From contig NZ_SLXI01000001.1 of assembly GCF_004345785.1 (NCBI RefSeq), forward strand, positions 464,317 through 528,316: 64,000 nt of DNA. The letters run 5' to 3'. The DNA comes from Bisgaardia hudsonensis (GTDB taxonomy: Bacteria; Pseudomonadota; Gammaproteobacteria; Enterobacterales; Pasteurellaceae). Below, piece after piece: positions 9,857 through 19,742 of this stretch. Position 1 is the first letter of the stretch. Every line of letters starts with the position of its first letter. Position numbers and translations under genes: made by a program. The notes under the pieces were generated by a model. The model was given only the letters and a program-made list of their open reading frames with translations, made no database searches and had not been told where the DNA came from.

Positions 9857-11656
9857 GTGCAAACTGTTAATGTCGATATTGCAATTGTTGGAGCTGGTGG
9901 TGGTGGATTAAGAGCTGCCATAGCAGCTGCTGAGGCTAATCCTAATTTAAAAATTGCGTTAGTTTCAAAAGTTTATCCTATGCGTAGCCATACAGTAGCT
10001 GCCGAAGGTGGCGCTGCTGCGGTAATTAAGGATGAAGATTCTTATGAGAAACATTTCCATGACACAGTTGCAGGGGGGGATTGGCTGTGTGAACAAGATG
10101 TTGTTGATTACTTTGTGGAACATTCCCCTGTAGAAATGACACAATTAGAACGTTGGGGATGTCCTTGGAGTCGCAAGACTGATGGTGATGTCAATGTTCG
10201 CCGTTTTGGTGGAATGAAAATTGAAAGAACTTGGTTCGCCGCAGATAAAACAGGTTTTCATCTTTTACACACACTATTCCAAACTTCTATTCAATATCCA
10301 CAAATTCAACGTTTTGATGAGCATTTTGTTTTAGATATTCTTGTTGATGATGGCCATGCTAGAGGTATGGTTGCAATGAATATGATGGAAGGTACGTTGG
10401 TTCAAATTAATGCTAATGCTGTTGTCATCGCTACAGGTGGTGGGTGTCGTGCATTCCGTTTCAATACTAATGGTGGTATTGTTACGGGAGATGGTTTATC
10501 AATGGCTTATCGTCATGGCGTACCACTTCGAGATATGGAGTTTGTGCAATATCATCCGACTGGACTTCCTAATACAGGTATTTTAATGACAGAAGGTTGC
10601 CGTGGTGAAGGTGGTATTTTAGTAAATAAAGATGGTTATCGTTATTTACAAGATTATGGTTTAGGACCAGAAACACCTGTCGGTAAGCCTGAAAATAAAT
10701 ATATGGAACTTGGACCGCGTGATAAAGTTTCTCAAGCATTCTGGCAAGAATGGCGTAAAGGTAACACGTTAAAAACAGCTAAAGGAGTTGATGTTGTTCA
10801 TCTTGATTTACGCCATCTAGGTGAAAAATATTTACATGAACGTTTACCATTTATTTGTGAATTAGCTAATGCATATGAAGGGGTTGACCCAGCTAAATCA
10901 CCTATCCCAGTTCGCCCTGTCGTTCACTATACAATGGGTGGGATTGAAGTTGATTTTAATTCTGAAACGAGAATTAAAGGTTTATTTGCTGTTGGTGAAT
11001 GTGCTTCTTCAGGACTGCATGGTGCAAATCGTTTGGGGTCTAATTCTTTAGCTGAATTAGTTGTACTTGGTCGAGTTGCTGGTGAGTATGCTGCACAACG
11101 AGCTGCTGAAGCTAGCCCTGCAAATCAAGCTGCTGTAGATGCACAGGCACAAGATGTTATTCAACGTTTAGAAGATTTGTATAATCAAGAAGGTACAGAG
11201 TCTTGGTCGCAAATACGTGACGAAATGGGTAATTCTATGGAAGAAGGTTGTGGTATCTATCGTACTGAAGACAGTATGCAAGAAACCGTTAATAAGATTG
11301 CAGAGTTAAAAGAACGTTATAAACGTATTCGTATTGCAGATCGCTCTAGTGTATTCAATACAAATGTATTATATACCGTTGAACTAGGTTATATTCTTGA
11401 TGTTGCTCAATCAATCGCAAACTCTGCCCTTGAACGTAAAGAATCTCGTGGTGCTCATCAACGTTTAGATTATGTGGAACGTGATGATGTTAACTATTTA
11501 AAACATACCTTAGCTTTCTATAAAGAAGATGGGGCACCTAAAATTGAGTATAGTGATGTGAAAATTACAAAATCTCAACCTGCTAAACGTGTTTATGGTG
11601 CAGAAGCTGAAGCTCAAGAAGCAGCTAATAAAGCTAAGGAGAAAGCAAATGACTAA
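9857..11656 (+). CDS. frdA: Fumarate reductase flavoprotein subunit
   Basis: Catalytic subunit of the membrane quinol:fumarate reductase used in anaerobic respiration; reduces fumarate to succinate with covalently bound FAD. Seen: N-terminal dinucleotide motif [16 protein letters not shown], the FAD-attachment segment [13 protein letters not shown], the active-site region GGMKIERTW, and [11 protein letters not shown] near the FAD C-terminal contact. Length 599 is typical. The start is a GTG at 9857 with GGAGG 10 bases upstream. It is the first gene of frdABCD and overlaps frdB by 8 bases. Confidence 0.97.
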   Translation: MQTVNVDIAIVGAGGGGLRAAIAAAEANPNLKIALVSKVYPMRSHTVAAEGGAAAVIKDEDSYEKHFHDTVAGGDWLCEQDVVDYFVEHSPVEMTQLERWGCPWSRKTDGDVNVRRFGGMKIERTWFAADKTGFHLLHTLFQTSIQYPQIQRFDEHFVLDILVDDGHARGMVAMNMMEGTLVQINANAVVIATGGGCRAFRFNTNGGIVTGDGLSMAYRHGVPLRDMEFVQYHPTGLPNTGILMTEGCRGEGGILVNKDGYRYLQDYGLGPETPVGKPENKYMELGPRDKVSQAFWQEWRKGNTLKTAKGVDVVHLDLRHLGEKYLHERLPFICELANAYEGVDPAKSPIPVRPVVHYTMGGIEVDFNSETRIKGLFAVGECASSGLHGANRLGSNSLAELVVLGRVAGEYAAQRAAEASPANQAAVDAQAQDVIQRLEDLYNQEGTESWSQIRDEMGNSMEEGCGIYRTEDSMQETVNKIAELKERYKRIRIADRSSVFNTNVLYTVELGYILDVAQSIANSALERKESRGAHQRLDYVERDDVNYLKHTLAFYKEDGAPKIEYSDVKITKSQPAKRVYGAEAEAQEAANKAKEKAND

Positions 11657-12419
11657 TCTACCAATGATGAATTTTGAGGTATTACGTTATAATCCCGAAG
11701 TTGATAGTGAGCCTTATTTAAGAAGTTATCAAGTTCCTTATGATAGTCAGACATCTTTGTTAGATGCTCTAGGTTATATAAAAGATAAGCTTGAGCCAGA
11801 ATTATCTTATCGTTGGTCTTGTCGTATGGCAATTTGTGGTTCTTGTGGCATGATGGTAAATGGTAAACCTAAACTAGCTTGTAAGACATTTTTACGTGAT
11901 TATAGTGGTCATATGCGAATTGAACCATTGGCTAATTTCCCAATTGAACGTGATTTAGTTGTTGATTTAAGTCACTTTATTGAAAGTTTGGAAAGTATTA
12001 AGCCTTATATTATTGGTAATAAAGCACCAGAATTGGATGGCAAACCACATTCTAATAAAGAGTTAGCGAAAAGTCGTACTAAACAAACACCAGGGCAACT
12101 AGAAAAATACCGCAAGTTTTCTATGTGTATTAACTGTGGCTTGTGTTATGCCGCTTGCCCTCAATTTGGATTAAACCCTGAATTTGTTGGACCCGCCGCA
12201 TTAACACTTGCTCATCGTTATAACCTTGATAACCGTGATAACGGTAAAGCTGAGCGTATGAAGATTATTAATGGTAAAAATGGTGTATGGAGTTGTACTT
12301 TTGTTGGATATTGTTCTGAAGTATGTCCAAAACATGTTGATCCCGCATCTGGTGTTAACCAAGGCAAAGTTGAAAGTGCGAAAGACTTTGTTATTGCAAT
12401 GCTAAAACCACAGAAGTAA
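11649..12419 (+). CDS. frdB: Fumarate reductase iron-sulfur subunit
   Basis: Carries electrons from the membrane anchor to FrdA. The 256-residue protein has the [2Fe-2S] ligands [13 protein letters not shown], and two ferredoxin-type sites, [14 protein letters not shown] and [17 protein letters not shown], for the [4Fe-4S] and [3Fe-4S] clusters. The start is set at ATG 11649, overlapping the frdA stop, because the family begins about here ([14 protein letters not shown]). A longer in-frame extension upstream lies inside frdA and is not used. Confidence 0.96.
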   Translation: MTNLPMMNFEVLRYNPEVDSEPYLRSYQVPYDSQTSLLDALGYIKDKLEPELSYRWSCRMAICGSCGMMVNGKPKLACKTFLRDYSGHMRIEPLANFPIERDLVVDLSHFIESLESIKPYIIGNKAPELDGKPHSNKELAKSRTKQTPGQLEKYRKFSMCINCGLCYAACPQFGLNPEFVGPAALTLAHRYNLDNRDNGKAERMKIINGKNGVWSCTFVGYCSEVCPKHVDPASGVNQGKVESAKDFVIAMLKPQK

Positions 12420-12429
12420 GGAGTGTAGA

Positions 12430-12834
12430 ATGACAACAGTATCAAGTAAACGCAAAAAATATGTGCGTGAAGTAACACCGAATTGGTGGAAAAAGTTAGA
12501 TTTTTACAAACTTTATATTGCAAGAGAAGCAACGGCAATTCCTAGTTTATGGTTTAGTTTAGTATTGCTTTATGGTGTTGTATGTTTATCACAAGGTGTT
12601 GAAGGATTGGAGTCTAATTTTGTTCCATTTTTACAAAATCCAATTGTTGTATTGTTGAATATTATTGCTTTAGCTGCATCATTGTTAAATACAGTAACGT
12701 ACTTCTTTATGACGCCTAAAGTACTTAATATCGTTGTAAAAAATGAAAAGCTAAATCCAAATGTGATTACTATTGCAATGTGGGCAGTTACTGCTGTTGT
12801 GAGTATTCTTGCTTTAGTTCTAATTTATTTATAA
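12430..12834 (+). CDS. frdC: Fumarate reductase membrane anchor FrdC
   Basis: A 134-residue hydrophobic subunit that anchors FrdAB to the inner membrane and helps bind menaquinol. Three membrane helices are evident (about residues 35-55, 68-90 and 110-132). The N-terminal KRKKYVREVTPNWWKKLDFYKLYIAREATA block is characteristic of FrdC. It follows frdB by 10 bases with a GGAG ribosome site. Confidence 0.95.
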   Translation: MTTVSSKRKKYVREVTPNWWKKLDFYKLYIAREATAIPSLWFSLVLLYGVVCLSQGVEGLESNFVPFLQNPIVVLLNIIALAASLLNTVTYFFMTPKVLNIVVKNEKLNPNVITIAMWAVTAVVSILALVLIYL

Positions 12835-12849
12835 TCGGGAGATCTTAAA

Positions 12850-13197
12850 ATGAAAGAAACACCAAAACGTTCTAATGAGCCAGTAGTATGGTTATTGTTT
12901 GGTGCAGGTACTACGGTAAGTGCTATAGTTTTCCCTATTTTGATTTTAATAATAGGTTTATTATTACCATTTGGATTGATTCATAATGGAGTTGAGAATA
13001 TTGCTATTTTTGCTAGTTCTTTTATTGGAAAACTGATTTTATTGACCATTCTTATTTTTCCAGTTTGGGGCTCTATGCATCGTATTCATCATGGTACGCA
13101 CGATTTTAAAATTCATATACCTGCTGGTGGTATCATTTTTTATGGATTATCAGTACTTTATTCTGTACTAGCTATTTTTGCAGTATTTAATATTTAG
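12850..13197 (+). CDS. frdD: Fumarate reductase membrane anchor FrdD
   Basis: The second membrane anchor (115 residues, three helices), ending the frd operon. The start [20 protein letters not shown] and the motif [14 protein letters not shown], containing conserved histidines at the membrane face, match FrdD. It starts 15 bases after frdC with GGGAG upstream and is followed by a strong terminator. Confidence 0.95.
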   Translation: MKETPKRSNEPVVWLLFGAGTTVSAIVFPILILIIGLLLPFGLIHNGVENIAIFASSFIGKLILLTILIFPVWGSMHRIHHGTHDFKIHIPAGGIIFYGLSVLYSVLAIFAVFNI

Positions 13198-13210
13198 GTT
13201 ATATGTTTAT

Positions 13211-13270
13211 ATAGTCTTTTTACTAGAAAGACTATTGTTGAAGAACCCACCATTTTGGTGGGTTCATTTT
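13211..13270 (+). terminator. Double hairpin / terminator after frdD
   Basis: ATAGTCTTT (13211-13219) pairs with AAAGACTAT (13227-13235). The main terminator follows: GAACCCACC (13243-13251), loop ATTTT, GGTGGGTTC (13257-13265), then ATTTTTAT. It lies between the convergent frdD and pepA. Confidence 0.88.
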
Positions 13271-13281
13271 TATTTAGCAAT

Positions 13282-14769
13282 TTACTTTGCTTGATTAATT
13301 AAAAATTGCGTTAATAAGCTAACGGGGCGACCAGTAGCACCTTTTTCTGCTCCTTGTTTCCAAGCTGTACCAGCAATATCCAAATGTGCCCAGCGATATT
13401 TATCAGTAAAATTAGCCAAAAATGCGCCAGCGGTAATAGCGCCACCCCAACGACCACCAATATTAGCTAAATCAGCAAAATTAGATTTTAATTGTTCTTG
13501 ATATTCTTCACTTAATGGTAAACGCCAAGCTTTATCGGTAGTTTCTTTTGAAGCAACAAGTAAATCTTCTGCTAAAGTTTCATCACTACTAATCAGCCCA
13601 CTGTTGTGAGCTCCTAAAGCAACAACACAAGCACCAGTTAAGGTGGCGATATCTACAACTAATTCTGGATCAAAGCGTTCTACGTAAGTTAAAGCATCAC
13701 ATAATACTAAACGACCTTCTGCATCAGTATTTAGTACTTCAACAGTGAGTCCTTTCATTGTAGTGATAATGTCACCAGGGCGATAAGCATTGCCATCAGG
13801 TAAATTTTCACAGCCAGCTAAGATGCCAATGATATTTAGTGGTAATTGTAATTCAGCGATAGCATTCATTACACCATAAACGGAAGCAGCACCACACATA
13901 TCGTATTTCATTTCATCCATACCTTCGCCTGGTTTTAATGAAATACCACCGGCATCAAAAGTTAGCCCTTTTCCTACTAATACAATTGGTTTAGCATTTG
14001 GATTAGGATGATTACGATATTCTATAATCGACATTTGTGCTTCATGACAACTTCCTTGTGAAACGGCTAAATAAGAAGTCATTCCTAATTCAGCCATTTG
14101 TTTTTCACCGATGATTGTTGTTTTGATTAAAGGTGATTTTTTAGCTAATGCTTTTGCTTGCTCAGCAAGATACACAGGTGTACAAATATTCGGTGGTAAA
14201 TTAGCAACATCTTTTGCTAAGGATACCCCTAATGCGATGGATTGTGCTTGTTTGATCGCTTGTTCTGCTTGTGATTGTTGTTTTTCTTCAATATCAAAAA
14301 TAACAGAATTTAAGACCGCACTTTCATCGGACTTTTTACTTTTACAAGTATCAAAACGATAGAGGCTTTCTTCTATCATTTCAATAGCAAAGCGAATATT
14401 CCAAGATAGATCACGATCTTTAATTTCAATTTCAGTCAAGTAATTTACTAATTCAACAGTTTGTGTTTTTTTCACTTCGGCAATTAATTTAGCCATTAGG
14501 ATCTTATATTGACGTTCTGTTATTTCACTTTTTTTACCGCAACCAACTACAAAAACACGTTGTGCAGTATAATTAGGTAAATGACGTAGCGTTAATATTT
14601 CCCCCTGTATACCTTTGACTTCGTTTGATTGAACTAATTTTGTTATTGCACCATCTGTTAAATCATCTAAAATTTGAGCATTTTTTGATAAAGTACCATT
14701 TTCAAAAATAGCAACAACAATGCTATCCTTTGACTCTGAAAGTGCGATATTTTTTGCTATATATTTCAT
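13282..14769 (-). CDS. pepA: Leucyl aminopeptidase PepA (M17)
   Basis: Cytosolic two-metal aminopeptidase that removes N-terminal residues from peptides; in E. coli PepA is also a DNA-binding regulator and a cer/Xer recombination factor. The 495-residue protein contains the M17 signature [10 protein letters not shown] and the metal-binding and catalytic regions [16 protein letters not shown] and [15 protein letters not shown]. It contains a DNA uptake word (14315-14323). It is convergent with frd and divergent from lptF, the usual neighbour of pepA. Confidence 0.95.
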   Translation of the reverse strand: MKYIAKNIALSESKDSIVVAIFENGTLSKNAQILDDLTDGAITKLVQSNEVKGIQGEILTLRHLPNYTAQRVFVVGCGKKSEITERQYKILMAKLIAEVKKTQTVELVNYLTEIEIKDRDLSWNIRFAIEMIEESLYRFDTCKSKKSDESAVLNSVIFDIEEKQQSQAEQAIKQAQSIALGVSLAKDVANLPPNICTPVYLAEQAKALAKKSPLIKTTIIGEKQMAELGMTSYLAVSQGSCHEAQMSIIEYRNHPNPNAKPIVLVGKGLTFDAGGISLKPGEGMDEMKYDMCGAASVYGVMNAIAELQLPLNIIGILAGCENLPDGNAYRPGDIITTMKGLTVEVLNTDAEGRLVLCDALTYVERFDPELVVDIATLTGACVVALGAHNSGLISSDETLAEDLLVASKETTDKAWRLPLSEEYQEQLKSNFADLANIGGRWGGAITAGAFLANFTDKYRWAHLDIAGTAWKQGAEKGATGRPVSLLTQFLINQAK

Positions 14770-14944
14770 ACTATCCTCACGAATTTACTGTTTTCAATTT
14801 GAAAATACGTTATCATTATATACTATTTGCAAATGAGTTTATCTAATTTAAAAATAATCTTTTTGATAAGTGAATTTTATTAATCTGTAACCAGTTTAAA
14901 TAATTTATTTAATATAATATAAAAAATGAATAATAGGCGATAAT

Positions 14945-16036
14945 GTGATTTTAACTAGATATTTATTAAAAGAGGTTTTTAAAAGCCAAATAGCAATTTT
15001 ATTTGTTTTGCTTTTACTTTTCTTCTCTCAGCAATTTGTTCGAGTATTGGCTTCTGCTACTAATGGTAAGGTACCTGCTGATCTTGTTTTTTCGTTACTT
15101 GGTTTAGGAATGCCAACAATGGCACAACTTATGTTGCCATTGAGTCTATTTATTGCATTGTTATTAACTTTAGGTCGTTTGTATGCAGAAAGTGAAATTA
15201 CGGTGATGCGAGCCTGTGGCATCGGACAACAGATTTTAATTAAAATTGCATTGATACTTTCGCTATTTACTGCTGGTTTAGCCGCTTATAATGTACTTTA
15301 TCTTTCTCCTTGGTCAATACAAAAACAAGCACAAATTTTGGAAGATGCAAAAGAAAATCCCTCTATGGGTGTTTTGGCTGAAGGTCAATTTGTAAGTTTA
15401 GAGAAAGGCAATGTTGTTCTATTTATTGATAAAATAAAAAATAACACAATGAATGGGGTTTATGTTTTTCAAACGAAGAATAAGAAAAATATAAAACCCT
15501 CAGTGATTATCGCAGAGCAAGGAGAGTTAAAATCATTGCCGAATGGTGACCAAATTCTTTCCCTAACGAATAGTGAAAGAATTGAAGGGACAGCAATGTT
15601 ACCCGATTTTAGAATTACGCATTTTGATGAGTACCAAGCATATTTAGGTTATAAAACTGTTGATGTTATAGAAGATGATTCAGAAGCATTAACCTTTTCT
15701 CAGCTAATGAAAATGAATTCTTTACCAGCAAAAGCAGAATTACATTGGAGAATTACCTTAATTCTAGCGGTACCATTGATGGCATTAATTGCTGTATCAC
15801 TTAGCCGTGTCAATCCTAGACAAGGACGTTTTGCTAAAGTTTTACCAGCACTTTTAATTTATTTAATCTATTTCTTACTGCAAAGTTCATTAAAATCAGC
15901 GGGTGGCTCAAATAAACTGGATGCAAGTTTTATGATGCCTTTAGTTAATATTGGATTTTTGATATTGGGTATTATATTGAATAGTTGGAATAGTGCATTT
16001 ATGTATAAATTACGCCATTCATTTAATAGAAAGTAG
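14945..16036 (+). CDS. lptF: LPS export ABC permease LptF
   Basis: One of two permeases of the LptBFG complex that extracts lipopolysaccharide from the inner membrane and passes it to LptC and the periplasmic bridge. It has the six-helix arrangement of the YjgP/YjgQ family, three helices before and three after a periplasmic domain (about residues 125-260). The start is a GTG at 14945, because the ATG two bases earlier runs straight into TGA. It is co-oriented with lptG 15 bases downstream. Confidence 0.94.
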   Translation: MILTRYLLKEVFKSQIAILFVLLLLFFSQQFVRVLASATNGKVPADLVFSLLGLGMPTMAQLMLPLSLFIALLLTLGRLYAESEITVMRACGIGQQILIKIALILSLFTAGLAAYNVLYLSPWSIQKQAQILEDAKENPSMGVLAEGQFVSLEKGNVVLFIDKIKNNTMNGVYVFQTKNKKNIKPSVIIAEQGELKSLPNGDQILSLTNSERIEGTAMLPDFRITHFDEYQAYLGYKTVDVIEDDSEALTFSQLMKMNSLPAKAELHWRITLILAVPLMALIAVSLSRVNPRQGRFAKVLPALLIYLIYFLLQSSLKSAGGSNKLDASFMMPLVNIGFLILGIILNSWNSAFMYKLRHSFNRK

Positions 16037-16051
16037 TAGAAGGATAAAGTT

Positions 16052-17125
16052 ATGTTACTTAATACCCTAGAACGTTATATAGGTAAAAATATTTTAAGTA
16101 CAATTGTAGTGACATTATTCACTTTAGTTGGTCTTTCTGCAATTATCAAATTTGTTGAACAATTTAGAGTAATTGGTAAAGGTAGTTATGATATTGTGCA
16201 AGCAATGATTTTTACCTTGCTAACCATACCAAAAGATATTGAAACCTTTTTTCCAATGGCGGCACTTTTAGGGGCATTGATTGCCTTAGGCAATCTTGCT
16301 AGCCGTAGTGAATTAATTGTTATGCAATCTTCAGGATTTTCACGCTTTAGAATAGGCTTAGCCGTCATGAAAACAGCATTGCCATTGGTTGTTGTAACTA
16401 TGATAATGGGCGAGTGGGGCATTCCTCAGACAGAACAGTTTGCACGGGATATGCGTTATAAAGCTATTTCTGGTGGCTCTATGTTATCTGTAAAAAATGG
16501 TGTATGGGCGAAAGATGGTAATAATTTTGTTTATATCAGAAGAATCACAGAAGATGTAAAACTAAACGATATTTATATTTATACTTTCGATCAACAACGT
16601 CAGCTTAAACAAGTTACTCATGCTAATCAAGCGGTATTTGAAAATCAAAAATGGGTATTAAAACAAGTTAATCGTTCTGAAATTGGTGCTGATAAAATTA
16701 ATACAACTAATTACATTAAAGAAGACTGGAAAACTACTTTAACCCCAGATAAGTTAGGAATTGCTTCAATTCGCCCAACCTCACTTTCAATTACAGGGTT
16801 ATCCAATTATATTCATTTTATGAAAGAGACAGGACAAGATTCTAAACGTTTTGAACTGACTTTTTGGCAAAAGTTATTTCAACCTATTTCAGTTGGGGTA
16901 ATGATGTTACTCGCACTTTCCTTTATATTTGGTCCATTGCGTAGTATTACTGCAGGAGCGAGAATTGTAACGGGAATTTGTGTGGGTTTCTTATTTTATG
17001 TAGTTAATGAAATCTTTGGACGAATGAGTGTTCTTTATGATATTCCTGCTGTCTTAGGTGCATTAATTCCGAGTTTAGTTTTCCTGACTTTAACTTGGTG
17101 GATTTTAAATAGAAAACGTGATTAA
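16052..17125 (+). CDS. lptG: LPS export ABC permease LptG
   Basis: Partner permease of LptF, also YjgP/YjgQ family: 357 residues, six membrane helices, periplasmic beta-jellyroll-like middle. The N-terminal LERYIGKNILSTIVVTLFTL and the cytoplasmic coupling segment SRSELIVMQSSGFSRFRI fit LptG. AAGGATAA precedes the ATG at 16052. It is the last ordinary chromosomal protein gene before the integration site. Confidence 0.94.
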   Translation: MLLNTLERYIGKNILSTIVVTLFTLVGLSAIIKFVEQFRVIGKGSYDIVQAMIFTLLTIPKDIETFFPMAALLGALIALGNLASRSELIVMQSSGFSRFRIGLAVMKTALPLVVVTMIMGEWGIPQTEQFARDMRYKAISGGSMLSVKNGVWAKDGNNFVYIRRITEDVKLNDIYIYTFDQQRQLKQVTHANQAVFENQKWVLKQVNRSEIGADKINTTNYIKEDWKTTLTPDKLGIASIRPTSLSITGLSNYIHFMKETGQDSKRFELTFWQKLFQPISVGVMMLLALSFIFGPLRSITAGARIVTGICVGFLFYVVNEIFGRMSVLYDIPAVLGALIPSLVFLTLTWWILNRKRD

Positions 17126-17140
17126 ACTAATCACTTATAA

Positions 17141-17160
17141 ATAAGCTATTTGTAGCTTAT
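17141..17160 (+). terminator. Hairpin after lptG
   Basis: ATAAGCTA (17141-17148), loop TTTG, TAGCTTAT (17153-17160) just after the lptG stop. The stem is AT-rich and the T-run weak, so it may be a poor terminator. Confidence 0.5.
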
Positions 17161-17261
17161 ATTAAGTATGCTAATTTTTTGAGAATAATATTAAAGTGCG
17201 GTTGTTTTTTATTTATTTTGATGAAATTTAAAACAAATAAATTATAAATGACAATAACTTC

Positions 17262-17289
17262 TTGCAAGGTGTAATGATAACCGTATAAT
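17262..17289 (+). promoter_or_regulatory. Sigma-70 promoter for the tRNA-Leu locus
   Basis: TTGCAA (17262-17267), a 16-base spacer and a perfect TATAAT (17284-17289). It lies 20 bases before the first tRNA-Leu start, so it is the host tRNA promoter and now probably also drives the intact tRNA copy downstream. Confidence 0.8.
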
Positions 17290-17309
17290 ACGCACACACA
17301 CCTTATATT

Positions 17310-17351
17310 GCCAGTGTGGCGAAATTGGTAGACGCAGCGGATTCAAAATCC
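17310..17351 (+). pseudogene. 5' half of a tRNA-Leu(CAA) gene, cut after the anticodon arm
   Basis: GCCAGTG begins an acceptor stem and is followed by the Leu D-arm and the anticodon arm GCGGA-TTCAAAA-TCC (anticodon CAA). After TCC the sequence becomes TTTGCGTAGAAC and no variable arm, T-arm or matching CACTGGC 3' acceptor strand follows. It is read as the host tRNA gene split by ICE integration at the anticodon arm. The missing half is expected at the far ICE junction beyond the window. Confidence 0.75.
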
Positions 17352-17389
17352 TTTGCGTAGAACAGTAAAATCTAGAAAATTCACTCCTA

Positions 17390-17475
17390 GCCTGAGTGAC
17401 GAAATTGGTAGACGTAGCGGATTCAAAATCCGCCGGTGAATAACCATGTCGGTTCGAGTCCGACCTCAGGCACCA
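17390..17475 (+). tRNA. tRNA-Leu (anticodon CAA), complete
   Basis: The acceptor strands GCCTGAG and CTCAGGC pair perfectly, with discriminator A and an encoded CCA (17473-17475). The anticodon arm is GCGGA TTCAAAA TCCGC, the long class II variable arm contains GGT...ACC, and the T-arm is GTCGG TTCGAGT CCGAC. It shares the D-arm and anticodon region with the truncated copy 80 bases upstream but differs in the acceptor stem, so it is a different allele, probably carried in by the ICE to restore the tRNA. Confidence 0.93.
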
Positions 17476-17510
17476 TTATCAAAATACTTCCCCTTAAAAG
17501 CCAATACTCC

Positions 17511-17520
17511 TTAACGTTAA
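17511..17520. promoter_or_regulatory. Palindrome upstream of parA
   Basis: TTAACGTTAA is a perfect 10-base palindrome 24 bases before the parA start, with TTAAG repeating at 17530-17534. It could be an operator or a ParA/ParB-related site; function is inferred from position only. Confidence 0.3.
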
Positions 17521-17543
17521 TTTTTTTGTTAAGTGAGTAAATT

Positions 17544-18374
17544 ATGAATCTATTACAAAACGCTTCAAATAAGCCCTTTGTTATTACTGTTGCATCAACT
17601 AAAGGTGGTTCAGCAAAAAGCACAAATGCGGCAAATATCGGTGCATTCTGTGCTGAGCACGGTCTTAAAACTCTCCTTATTGATACGGATATTCAACCAA
17701 CACTAAGCTCTTATTATCCTTTGGATTATCAGGCTCCTGGTGGTACTTATGAATTTCTGCATTTTAGAGATGTAGAACCATCTCATATTATTTCAAAAAC
17801 CAAAATCCAAAATCTTGACTTAATTCAGTCAAATGACCCTTCAAATAAAATTAGCCCAATGTTGCGGGATTCCCCTGATGGTGCTCTTCGTTTTAGCTTA
17901 TTACTAAGCAAAATAGAAGGTTACGATTTGATTATTGTTGATACTCGTGGTACGCGCGATATTAGCGTTGATATGTCGGTTTTAGCTGCGGATGTGCTTT
18001 TTTGCCCAATTCTTCCACATATTCTATCTGCTAAAGAATTTATTCGAGGCACTATTGGTATGTATCACGATCTTCAAACATTTGCTGATTTTGGATTTAC
18101 ACTTCCTCCATTAAAAGCTGTCATCAATTGTGTTGATCATACTAATGATGTGAAATTTGTTTCAGAACAATTACATATATTATTTAAAACAGAATTTGAT
18201 GAATCGAAAACATTACTTGATTTTACTGTGCCTGATAAAGTTGCTTATCGGGAAGCTGCGACTTTTTCAGTTCCCGTTTATCAACAAAGCCGATCTGAAT
18301 ATAAAACTATTCAGCAGCTTTGTTCATTATTAATGCCTCAATTTGCTCATAACCATTTTGTGGATAAGGAGTAG
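17544..18374 (+). CDS. parA: ParA/Soj-family partition ATPase
   Basis: A 276-residue P-loop ATPase with the deviant Walker A KGGSAKST (K20 is the signature lysine), Walker A' LLIDTDIQPT and Walker B IIVDTRGT. It is the first gene of the ICE. In related ICEs the ParA homologue at this place stabilises the excised circular form and is co-transcribed with dnaB and parB; the dnaB start is two bases downstream here. The protein is typical in length and intact. Confidence 0.9.
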   Translation: MNLLQNASNKPFVITVASTKGGSAKSTNAANIGAFCAEHGLKTLLIDTDIQPTLSSYYPLDYQAPGGTYEFLHFRDVEPSHIISKTKIQNLDLIQSNDPSNKISPMLRDSPDGALRFSLLLSKIEGYDLIIVDTRGTRDISVDMSVLAADVLFCPILPHILSAKEFIRGTIGMYHDLQTFADFGFTLPPLKAVINCVDHTNDVKFVSEQLHILFKTEFDESKTLLDFTVPDKVAYREAATFSVPVYQQSRSEYKTIQQLCSLLMPQFAHNHFVDKE

Positions 18375-18376
18375 AT

Positions 18377-19729
18377 ATGGCTAAGGAAAAATCAATTGAA
18401 CTTTATTCTATAGATGCGGAGACAGCTGTTCTTGGTGGACTCATCATTAATAACACACTTTTTGATGAGATTGCCGATGTGGTTAGTCCAGATGACTTTT
18501 ACTTACATGCACATCGGGTCATTTTTAAGGGGATTTATACCTTATTAAGTAATGGTAAACCTGTAGATATATTAACTTTAGATCAATATTTTACCGAACA
18601 AGGTATTTTAGAGCAACTTGGCGGCTTTGCCTATGTTGCAGAGTTGGTTCAAATTACAACAATAGCAAACTTTAAGGCTTATGTTGATATTGTCATTTTA
18701 TATAGTAAGCACCGTAAACTTTTAAGACTGGGTCAGCATATTATATCTGAAACACAGACTACAAAATCATCAGAAAAGCTAGATGAGCTACTTGAGAATG
18801 TAGAAAAACAATTTACTGATTTGACCTTGTCACAGCAAACAGAAGGTGTTGCTGATCTGAATGAAACTTTAGAAAAAGTTATATTGCGGATGGAAGCCTC
18901 AGCTCAAAATGCTGATCCTGTTACAGGTACTCCAACAGGTATTCAAGAATTAGATGAAGTGACTACTGGTGGTCAGGCTGGCGATTTTATCGTAATTGGT
19001 GCTAGACCTTCTATGGGGAAAACTGCTTTTTGTCAGACTATTGCTTACCATACCTTAGAAAAATTCCAAAATTTACCTATCCAGTTTTATAGCATGGAAA
19101 TGCCTGCTGAACAAATTGTGCAACGTTTTCTTGCAATGAGAGCTCGAGTTAGCTTGCAAGCAATTCGTAAAGCGGATCAGTTAGGTAGAGATGAATGGGC
19201 AAAAATATCTCTTGCTATGGGACATATCTTAAATGAATGGAAAAACCGTTTACTAATCGATGATGAAGGGGGACTTACTCCACAAAAATTACGCTCAAAA
19301 GTTCGTTATAACATTCGTAAATATGGCAAGCCAGCTGCAATTTTTATTGATTACCTGCAGTTGATGCAAGGAGTGCGTCGTTATGAAAATCGTCATTTAG
19401 AAATTAGTGCAATATCCCGAGCATTAAAAAATCTTGCTAAAGAAGTGGGATGTCCTATTTATGCACTTTCACAGCTTAATCGTGCTCTTGAACAACGTGC
19501 AAATAAACGACCAATGAATGCTGATTTACGAGAATCTGGTTCTTTAGAGCAAGATGCCGATCTCATTTTATTTATTTATCGAGATGAAGTATATAACGAA
19601 CAGACTGAACATCCAGGTACTGCAGAAATTATTATCGGAAAACAACGCAATGGTCCGCTAAAGACTGTATTTACTCGATTTATAGGTGAATACTCAGTTT
19701 TTGAAAATTTAGCAGTAACACGATACTAG
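18377..19729 (+). CDS. dnaB: Replicative DNA helicase DnaB (ICE copy)
   Basis: Hexameric 5'-3' helicase. The N-terminal DnaB domain begins DAETAVLGGLIINN and contains the FYLHAHRVIF element. The RecA-like domain carries the P-loop GARPSMGKTAF and the downstream motifs FIDYLQLM and ALSQLNRALEQR. At 450 residues it is full length. Together with ParB, the STY4528 protein, SSB and TopB it suggests that the ICE replicates on its own after excision. It lies in a tight operon with parA and the parB-like gene. Confidence 0.93.
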   Translation: MAKEKSIELYSIDAETAVLGGLIINNTLFDEIADVVSPDDFYLHAHRVIFKGIYTLLSNGKPVDILTLDQYFTEQGILEQLGGFAYVAELVQITTIANFKAYVDIVILYSKHRKLLRLGQHIISETQTTKSSEKLDELLENVEKQFTDLTLSQQTEGVADLNETLEKVILRMEASAQNADPVTGTPTGIQELDEVTTGGQAGDFIVIGARPSMGKTAFCQTIAYHTLEKFQNLPIQFYSMEMPAEQIVQRFLAMRARVSLQAIRKADQLGRDEWAKISLAMGHILNEWKNRLLIDDEGGLTPQKLRSKVRYNIRKYGKPAAIFIDYLQLMQGVRRYENRHLEISAISRALKNLAKEVGCPIYALSQLNRALEQRANKRPMNADLRESGSLEQDADLILFIYRDEVYNEQTEHPGTAEIIIGKQRNGPLKTVFTRFIGEYSVFENLAVTRY

Positions 19730-19742
19730 GGAGAATAAGAGA

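Noticed and set aside
11589-11648. N-terminal extension of frdB
   Set aside because: It lies inside frdA in another frame; the family start and ribosome spacing favour 11649.
17423-17623. 66-codon - strand frame
   Set aside because: It overlaps the complete tRNA-Leu and the start of parA on the opposite strand.
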